From positions 186,001-250,000 of the forward strand of contig NZ_ATWH01000007.1 of assembly GCF_000421145.1 (NCBI RefSeq): a DNA stretch of 64,000 bases, given 5' to 3'. The stretch is from Glaciibacter superstes DSM 21135 (GTDB lineage Bacteria; Actinomycetota; Actinomycetes; Actinomycetales; Microbacteriaceae). The notes below the pieces were generated by a model, which saw nothing but the letters and a program-made list of their open reading frames with translations, did not search any database and was not told the DNA's origin. The position numbers and the translations under genes are program-made. Below, piece by piece: positions 25,839-34,800 of this stretch; within the stretch, counting starts at the first letter, position 1; each line of letters opens with the position of its first letter.

Positions 25839-25897
25839 GCGGAGGTTTTCAAATGAGGCAACGAATGGTGCTACCCGGAGGTTTCTTATGAGTCAAC
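25839..25897 (-). repeat. Right terminal inverted repeat of the IS, with internal duplication
   Basis: Reverse complement of the left end: an inner module at 25839-25862 and an outer module ending at 25897, again TTG(A/C)CTCAT plus AACCTCCG. Two transposase-binding modules per end are implied. Confidence 0.75.
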
Positions 25898-25970
25898 GCG
25901 GATCACCATCTAGCCGTGGAGAAGGGACTAAAATCCCGATGCATGCTTCATAGAAAAGCAGAAGAATCGG

Positions 25971-28568
25971 GTGAGTCAGACGGTGGACGAAGATCAACTG
26001 GTCGCGGCAACTATCAGCGGAATCCCCCGACTCCCGTCCGGGCTCGTCGAACGGCCTCGGCTTCTCGAGCGGCTGAACACCGACGCCGGACTCGTCGTTC
26101 TCAAAGGGCCAACCGGTTCGGGCAAGACGGTGCTGCTGGCACAATGGGCTCGGGCCGCCCCAGGTCGTGGTGTGTGGCTCTCGATCGATCCCGAGATATC
26201 GGCGCCCGCTCCGTTCGTCGGCACCTTCCTCCGGCGTCTCTCCACAGCCGGCCTCATCACCCCCGACCGGGAGTCGGCTTCGATCGAGGCAATTGTTCAT
26301 GGGCGGAGCCCGTGGTCGGCGCTCAGGGAAGAGATCGAGCAGATCGGGCATCCCATTACCGTGATCGTGAGCAACGCGGACCGCGCAGACACCGAGACCC
26401 TGCGTGGCCTGATCGGGTCCGTCCGGGCGCTCCCCATTCTGCAGATTGTCGCCTCCGAGGACCGGTCGACGGTGCTTGATCAGGACGGGCTTGATCTGGT
26501 CCTCGACCGCGTCATCATCACCGGAGTGGACCTTATGTTCGACATGGATGAAATAGGAGAACTGCTCGGCATCGATCAACCGCGTGCGGCGGACCTCGTC
26601 GAGGCTACCGGCGGCCTCGCAGTCGCGGTGCATTCTCTCGCGCACATCGATCGCGCAGGGGGGACCCGCGAGGACCTTCTCGACGCGGCGGTTGGAGCGG
26701 TCGAAGCGCATTTCGCCTTGAACCTGGATGCCGGCTACCGTGGTTCCGAGGCGATGGCCGCCCTGATGCGCGCCAGCGTGGGTGATGATCTGACGCTCGA
26801 TCTCGCGATCGACCTGGCGGGCAGCGATGCCATCCTTGACGCGCTCGAGGAAGCCTCGCGCGATGGCCTCGGTGAGTGGGCGGGCTCTGGCCCTTTACGT
26901 GTATTCACCTTCAATCGTCTGGCGCGCAGGCTCTTGCAGCGCGAGCTTGAGCGACGCTTCCCCTCCGAGATCGAGCACCTCACCGGTATCGTGGCGAGGT
27001 GGAGCCAGCGGAACGGTCGCCCCGACCGCGCTCTGGCCCTCGCGGTGGGGATGGGCGATCTCGCAATGGCCTCAGAGTTGGTCAAGAACTCGTGGTACGA
27101 CCTATTCCGGGGTCACGCCGCAGAGGTGAGAGAGGCTCTCGGTTCGATTTCGGTGTCGCGTCTCAGGCCTTACCCGCTACTCGCGATGATGCTCGCGATC
27201 TGCTTCAACGCCCGTGGTCTGCGTCGTGCACGAGGGTTCCAGCTCTTCGGCATGGCGATCTCGGCGGCGCGGTCGCACAATTCGCGAGTGACACCGATCG
27301 ATCGTGTGCTCATTCGGGCCAGTGAGAGCGCGGCGCTCAGGGTGACGGGACAACTCGAGCGGGCAGCGTCCCCGGCCGCACAAGCGCTTGAGATCCTTGA
27401 GGAGATTGCGCCTGAAGAAAAGGATGCGTATGCCGCGCAGCTACCGCTCGTGTACGGGCAGCTCGGCATATCCCTCTACTACGGTGGCAAGGAATCCAAG
27501 GCGATGGAAGCGTGGACTCTGGGTGTGGCCGAAGCGGATACTCGCGGTCTCTCCACTGGCCTCACCTGTGTCTCCCTGTCCGCCGGTGTCCACGCGATCA
27601 ACGGAGACATGCCGGAGAGCCGCCGCTTTGTGGACATCGTGCGCACGGGCCCGTGGTCCACTGAACTCACCACCGGTTACGGCGGCGCGTTCTACCGGCT
27701 GGCCGAGGCGATGCTCGCACTCGAGGAATTCGATCCGGCCCGTGCACAGGCACACCTGGACCTGCTTGCTCCTCACCGAGAGACCATCGAACACTGGATT
27801 GCTATCGAACGTGCGGATGCCATGGTTGGCCTCCTCTCAGGTCAGCCCGCGGCCGCTCTCACAAAGCTCGACTCCGTCGAGGCGGTTCGCGGACGCTTGA
27901 GTGGCCCCAGCAGGGCACGCAAAGAGTTCAGCTCCACCCGTGCCTTGCTTCATCTGGCGCTGGGCAACACCGAGGCAGCCAAGAACGTCCTTCGCCGCGA
28001 CGCGGCGGAGAGCTCGCAGACGACCGTCGACCGCGCTCGTGTCGCGCTAGTCCAGGACCGACCCGGTGACACGCTCCGGATGATCCGCGAGAGCACAACA
28101 ATGCGCGGGGCCCCGGTGCGCACTCGAGCCGAGGCATCCGTCCTCGAGCTAGCGGCTCTGCTTCGTACCGTGCCGACGGATCGGTCGAGGCGGGCACTCG
28201 ACCTGATGGCGGCACTGCTCCTCGACCGCGGGCAGCGGCTGGCACTGGCATTAGTCCCCGCGGGCGATCTCGTACGAATCCGTGAACTAGCGGAGAACTC
28301 TGGCCATGACAACCTCTTCGCCGGGATCGACGTGCGCTCTGTTCTCGGTGACGGCTTGCGCATCCCCTCGCTCACCGACCGCGAGCAAATTGTGCTGAGA
28401 GCGCTGATGCACACAGGATCGGCCAATGAAATCGCCGCGGAGCTTTTCGTCTCGCCGAACACGGTCAAGAGTCAGATGAAGAGCATCTACCGCAAGCTCG
28501 GTGTGGACAACAGGGACGCCGCGATCGCCGTCGCTGTCGCCAGACACCTCCTGACGTCCACTGACTGA
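25971..28568 (+). CDS. Large LuxR-family (LAL/MalT-like) ATPase regulator
   Basis: An 865-residue signal-integrating activator. Residues 45-52 form a Walker A loop (GPTGSGKT) in an N-terminal STAND-type ATPase; the middle 400 residues are helical repeats of TPR character; the C-terminus from about 795 is a LuxR helix-turn-helix (LTDREQIVLRAL ... ANEIAAELFVSPNTVKSQMKSIYRKLG). Such proteins oligomerise on ATP and inducer binding and activate nearby promoters. The GTG at 25971 is the furthest plausible start with a weak ribosome site (GAAGAA). The next gene, 272 bp downstream, is the giant surface protein, which is its most likely target. The IS lies 73 bp upstream, so its own promoter may be altered. 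Confidence 0.9.
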   Translation: MSQTVDEDQLVAATISGIPRLPSGLVERPRLLERLNTDAGLVVLKGPTGSGKTVLLAQWARAAPGRGVWLSIDPEISAPAPFVGTFLRRLSTAGLITPDRESASIEAIVHGRSPWSALREEIEQIGHPITVIVSNADRADTETLRGLIGSVRALPILQIVASEDRSTVLDQDGLDLVLDRVIITGVDLMFDMDEIGELLGIDQPRAADLVEATGGLAVAVHSLAHIDRAGGTREDLLDAAVGAVEAHFALNLDAGYRGSEAMAALMRASVGDDLTLDLAIDLAGSDAILDALEEASRDGLGEWAGSGPLRVFTFNRLARRLLQRELERRFPSEIEHLTGIVARWSQRNGRPDRALALAVGMGDLAMASELVKNSWYDLFRGHAAEVREALGSISVSRLRPYPLLAMMLAICFNARGLRRARGFQLFGMAISAARSHNSRVTPIDRVLIRASESAALRVTGQLERAASPAAQALEILEEIAPEEKDAYAAQLPLVYGQLGISLYYGGKESKAMEAWTLGVAEADTRGLSTGLTCVSLSAGVHAINGDMPESRRFVDIVRTGPWSTELTTGYGGAFYRLAEAMLALEEFDPARAQAHLDLLAPHRETIEHWIAIERADAMVGLLSGQPAAALTKLDSVEAVRGRLSGPSRARKEFSSTRALLHLALGNTEAAKNVLRRDAAESSQTTVDRARVALVQDRPGDTLRMIRESTTMRGAPVRTRAEASVLELAALLRTVPTDRSRRALDLMAALLLDRGQRLALALVPAGDLVRIRELAENSGHDNLFAGIDVRSVLGDGLRIPSLTDREQIVLRALMHTGSANEIAAELFVSPNTVKSQMKSIYRKLGVDNRDAAIAVAVARHLLTSTD

Positions 28569-28840
28569 GCCTTCCGGGCCGGTTGAGCCGGACAATTCGA
28601 TCTCGATCGAGCTTTTATCGACTGCACCTGCGGGGACCACCGGCGCTCACATACCGCGTGACCGACAGGTTCAACCCTTGGAACCATTCACGCCTCGAAG
28701 GGTGAGCCAGGGTGAAACCCGATGTGAAAAAACCCCAGTGCCTGACAATGCGCTGTTAGAAAACTAAGCGGTATCGATTTTCTCGGTGCGAAGTACATCG
28801 TGCGGGGTATCGCGAACACGCAAGGTAAAAGGGGAACACC

Positions 28841-31800
28841 GTGAGTCGTATGGCTTGGTTCAAACAACACGTGATGGTCGGCGCAGGATCGACCACCCGG
28901 CGGCGGAAGGGCTCGACCATACGAGCCGGGAAGCTTCCCGCGATGCTGTCGATTCTCGCTCTCCTCGCTGGAGGGTTCACGGTCGGCGCCACAGTTCTCG
29001 ATGAGGGAACATCGGCCGTAGCCGCTGAGTCGACCCCCACGGATGCGCCCACCAGCGATCAGCCTGAGGGCTCGGACGAGCCCACCGCACCCGAGGCCAC
29101 CTCGGCGCCTGACGCCACGCCGGCGCCTGACGCCACGCCCGTACCTGAGGTGACGCCCGTACCTGAGGTGACGCCTGCGCCGGAGACGACTCCAACCGAC
29201 GATGTCGTGCCCGAAGACACTTCGGGCACCGTTGAAGAAGGCGACTCGCAGAGCGCCCGGGAGGCGGAGTCGAACGCCGTCATCAGCCCGCTGTCGACCA
29301 CCCCGGGCACGTCGTACACCCGTGCGGACACCACGTTCTACGCCTATGTCGGCGCCGGGGAAAACATCGACATCAACTTCACCCAGATCAGCCAGTCCGG
29401 TGCCGCGACGATCACGGTGCGGGCTCCGGGGTCCGCGGCTCGGACCTGTGCCAAGACCGCCATCGATCCGACCGCGTGCGTCTGGACCAATCTGACCTCG
29501 GCCACTCCAGGCATCTGGGAGATCGACTTCGACGCGATCGGCGCCACGTCGCGGGCCTACGACTGGACGATCAACGTGCAGAACGGCACAACGACGATTC
29601 CGGGTCGGGTGTACACGGAGAGGTACACCATGTCTCAGTTCGGTCCCACGATGACCGGGGACATGTCGCTGTGGTACCAGAGTGAGCACGGTTTCCAGTA
29701 CCGCGCCGACTACTACGCCTACAACGGCGCGGATTCGACCTTCGCCTCCGACGCAACCGGCGTCGCGGGCCTCAACACCTGTGTCTCCGCCTACAGGAGC
29801 ATGGACGAGGGGGCGCTGCCCACCTTCCCGTACGCCGACGGCGCCACCCTCTGGCTGCCGCCAGCTGGACAATGCGGTGACCCGTACAAGATCTTCTTCG
29901 AGGCGCCCTCCGCCTCGCTCCCGGCCACGGCGAAGCTGTGGGACGGCACCACCGAGTGGCTCAAGCCGCCTGTCGCCCTGCCGACCCTGTCGAACCTGGA
30001 CTTCACTCGGGACAACGCCGCGACCACAGCCGGGCAGTTCACCTTCGGCGTCACCGACTTCACCGGCCAGCTCGAGATCCTGATAGACGCCAACAACGAC
30101 GGTGACTACACCGACGCGGTTGACACGAAAGTGCCCGCAGCCGTGACCAAGGACGGTACCGTGACCGTCGCCTTCAACGGTCTTGACGGCCAGGGCAACG
30201 CGATTCCGGCAAGCCAGCCCATCGGCGCCAAGGTCGCGATCACCCAGGTCGGCGAGATCCACTTCGTCAACTCCGACGTTGAGACCCGGACCGGCCTGCA
30301 GGTGACGGCCCTCAACGGACCCCAGGTCGGAGTGGCTGACCTGTACTGGAACGACACCGACCTGAGAGTGCTGGACCGGATTCCGACTTGCCTGACGCCG
30401 CAGACCGACGGCCGCGCCGGCGTACCCAGCAGCGGCGGGGTGCATGGCTGGGCCTGCGTGGACCCCATCGCCAACTCCAATGACGGCATCCACGGCTCCT
30501 GGGGTGACGTGCGCGACATTGACGACTGGACGTACCACGCCATCGACGAGTTCGCGGAGGTCAACATCGCGGCCGTCGTCCTGGACTTCGGTGACGCGCC
30601 CAATACGTACGGCACAATCCTGGCCGACAACGGTCCGTACCATGTTGTTGTCGACGGCGTGCGGCTGGGCGCGGATATCGATGACGAGAGCGATGGCCAG
30701 CCGAACGCGGCGGCCGATGGCGACGGTGCCGACGAAGACGGTGTGACCTTCAACCCCGCACTGGGATACGCGACCCCGACGCTTCGCACGGGTGTTGATC
30801 CAACGTCGCAGCAGCCGATTTCCAACACGTTTGAGGTTGACGCATCCGCTGACGGTTTTGTGTCGGTGTGGGTGGACTGGGACCAGAATGGTGACTTCCT
30901 GGGTGCCGGTGAGCAGGTTGCAAATGCTCAGGCGGTAACCGCCGGAAGCAACGATGTGATCTTCAGCCAGGGCACGAACCCAGCGGGAATCCACACGTAT
31001 GTCCGGGTGCGTTACTCCACGGACGCGGCATCGATCGCGACGCCAACGGGTGCCGCGCCTAGTGGTGAGGTTGAGGACTACCGGGTGCTCGTTGAACGGT
31101 TGATCCAGCCCGACACCTGCACGGTCAGCAATGTGGACTACTACGCGTTCACGTTCTCGCAGCCGGCTGCGGCCGATCTGACCGGAACCGGCAATGTCGG
31201 TTCGACAGCGCGATACCGCGATGTGACCGTCGTCAACGGTGTTGCGGTGGACATGTTCGTCGAAGTCGTTGCTGGGGATATGCGGGAAGCCGGGAACGGC
31301 GGGGCACCGCCGAACGGGTTCTGGAATTTCGCCCCCGACGATGCTGCGTGGCAGATCGACCCGGCCGCGACGTTGCGGTACTCGTTCTTCGAGGCGGGCA
31401 CAACCACGCCCATTGATGTGAATGCTGTGTTCACGGTCGGTGACCTGGACAGCCCTGAGAGTGCGACGTTCAGCGCAGCGGATCTGGCCGGCTACGCGGT
31501 GACGCAGGGAAGCACGGTCACGGTTCTCGAGTCCGGCGCGAACATCGTCTTCGATGGCACCAGCGACGGCAACCTAGAGCCTACGCAGCGGTTCCAGGTG
31601 GTCTTCGAGGGGACCAGCACGTTCGAGGCACAATGGGCCGGATTCGCCGGATCCGGCTTCGGGTTCGACGGCGACGGTGACACTGGCATCCAACCGCCCG
31701 CGTGCCAGGACTTCGGTGACGCACCGGACAGCTATGGCACGACTATCGGAGCGAACGGTGCGAACCACACCATCGTTCCCGGTCTTCTGATCGGTAGCGA

Positions 31801-34800
31801 GATCGACTTCGACCCGGACGGCCAGCCGACTCCAGATGCCGATGGTGACAACTCGAACCGTCTCGCTGACGAGGACGGCATCGCCGACGCGATTGTGCTG
31901 ACAGTGGGCAACCAGACGACGGTGTCGGTCTCGGCAACGAATTCGACGACAGCGGATGCGACGCTCGCCGGATGGATCGACCTCGACGGCAGCGGCGCGT
32001 TCGATGCGGGCGAGCTGGTCACTGTGGTGGCGCCGGCGGGATCCGGCACGGCGAATTACGACCTCATGTTCCCCGTCGGTTCCGTGACGGCGGACACCTA
32101 CGCGCGGTTCCGGTTGTTCCCGGGCGATGTGACATCGTTCTCGCCGACCGGGCCTGCGACCGCAGGTGAGGTCGAGGATTATCTGGTCACGGTGTTGGAG
32201 CCGGAACTCGAGATCGAGAAGACCTCCGATGCGACCGAGGACTCTCGTCCGGGTGACACGGTGAAATACACGGTGACCGCGACGAACAATGGTGCCGGTG
32301 ACTATACGGCCGCGAATCCTGCTGTTGTACTGGATGACATTTCAGGTGTCCTCGACGACGCCACATTCAGCGGGACCGCAACGGCGGACCGCGGAATGAC
32401 GCCGTTGTACGCGAGCCCGATCATCAGCTGGGTGGGTGAGTTGCCGGCTGGAGAGTCAGTGACCATCGAGTACGAGGTGCTCCTTGTTGCCGGTGGTGAC
32501 GGCGTGGTGCGGAACGTGGCATTCGCTCCAGGGTGCGACCCGGCCAATCCGGATTGCATCACGGTGACGCCTGAGTGTGATCCGCCGACGGCTGAGGGCA
32601 CCGATCCGGCCACGGGAATCCCGTGCGCGGAGTCGGAGCTGTTGCTGCCGAGGCTGTTGCACACGAAGGTCGCCAACACGACTGAGCTGCCGGTCGATGG
32701 TGGCGAGGTGGAGTACACGATCACGGTGACAAACACCGGGCCGGGTGTGTTCACGGCCGCGAAGCCGGGCACGCTAACGGATGATCTGTCCGGTGTGCTG
32801 GATGACGGCACGGTGACGGCTGGTCCGTCGGTGGATGTCGGCACGGCAACGTTCGATGCGGCGGGAGAGTCGATCGAATGGTCTGGCGCGCTCGGCGTCA
32901 ACGAGGTCGCGACGATCACATACACGGTGACGTATGACTCTTCGACCGGTGACAACAGCCTGTTGAACGTGGCGTGTGTTCCGGTCGAGTTGGCGCAGGA
33001 TCCGGCGGATCCGTGCCGGTCGGTGCAGATTCCGGGGTCGGAGTTGCAGGATCGGAAGAGCGTGAACCCGGCCTCGGGTTCCACCGTCGTCGCCGGTCAG
33101 GCTGTGACCTACACGCTGTACTTCGAGAACACCGGTCAGGCAGATGCCACGGTGGGCACGTTCGATGACGTGTCCGACGTGCTCGATGACGCGACGCTCA
33201 CAGGCAGTCCGACGACATCGAATGCGGCGCTCACGGCGACCCTGAACGGTTCGCAGATCGACATCGCGGGCACGGTTCCACCGGGTCAGACGTACACGGT
33301 GACGTACACGGTGACGGTGAACACGTTCGCCCAGCAGGGCGATCACCTCCTGGGCAATGTGCTTGGCGGGGATGAGGGATGCCCGGCCGATGACCCGACG
33401 TGCCGCACCGAGAACCCGATCCGTCACATCACGGTGACCAAGACTTCGGATGCTGCCGTAGACGTGAACGTTGGCGACACGGTCGAGTACACGGTCACGG
33501 TCACCAGCGACGGTAAGGGTGATTACACCGATCAGGAGCCGGCCGTCGCGCAGGACGACCTGACCGGAGTGCTGGACGACGCCACCTACAACGGTGATGC
33601 CGCGGCACCCACTGGGTCGATCTCGTATTCGTCACCGATCCTGACCTGGACGGGTGCGCTCGCTTCGGGTGACAGTGAGACCTTTATCTACACGGTGACC
33701 GTCACGAACCTCGGTGATCATGTGATGGAGAATGTCGCTGGTCCGGTCTGTACCGACCCGGAGATCTGTGATCCTCCCGTGACGGTGACAACGCCTCTGC
33801 CTCATGTGGTTCCTGCGAAGTCGTCGGTCCCCACCTCGGGTGAGGGTGTCAACGCGGGTGACGTGGTGACATACACCCTGACCTGGACGAACGACGGTCA
33901 GGCTGCAGGCGTGATCAGCGACACGGATGATCTGTCCGACGTGCTGGATGACGGGGATGTGACCGTGGAGCCGAGTTCGACGAACCCGGCGATCACGGTG
34001 GTGCGCACCGGGGACGAGATCCGGGTGACCGGTCCGATCCAGATCAACGAGACCGTCTCGGTGACCTACGAGGTGACGATCAAGCCAGACGGGAAGCGCG
34101 GCAACAACATCGCGAAGAACGTCCTTACCCCGGATGTTCCGCCCTACCTCTGCGAGGACGGGGACGCGGACTGCGAGGAGTTCCCGCCGCCGACGACGGA
34201 GCACCCGATCGGCGAGATCGAGAAGTCGAAGACGTCGAACCCGGTGTCGGGCACCTCGGTTGTCGCCGGTCAGGACGTGACCTATACGCTGACGTTCAAG
34301 AACATCGGTGAGGCGCCGGCTGATGTCGACACCTTCGACGATGTGTCGAACGTGTTGGATGACGCGACACTGACCGCCGGTCCGACGACGTCCGACTCCG
34401 CGCTCACCGCGACGCTCAACGGCACGCAGATCGACATCATCGGCACGATTCCGCTGAACGGCACGTTCACAGTGACGTACACGGTCACGGTGAACGCGTT
34501 TGCCCAGCAGGGTGACAATGCGCTCGGTAACGTCCTCGGCGAGTGCGCTGAGGATGACGACACCTGCCGCACCGAGAACCCGATCCGGCACATCACAGTC
34601 ACGAAGACCTCGGATGCCGCTGCAGACGTCAACGTCGGCGACAAGGTCGAGTACACCGTCACGGTGAAGAACGACGGTAAGGGGGACTACACCGACCAGG
34701 AGCCGGCGGTTGCGCAGGACGACCTGACCGGAGTGCTGGACGACGCCACCTACAACGGTGACGCCGCCTCGGCGACCGGACAGGTGACATACGCGTCGCC

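Larger units (their letters stand above)
24524..25897 (-). mobile_element. Insertion sequence, about 1.37 kb, rve-type transposase
   Basis: Bounded by long imperfect inverted repeats of about 60 bp (24524-24583 and 25839-25897). The single transposase frame on the reverse strand is broken by a length change in a C5 tract. The left end lies inside an MFS gene; no target duplication is evident (CCT before, GCG after), so the flanks may have been rearranged after insertion. It separates the broken MFS gene from the LuxR-type regulator. Confidence 0.82.
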
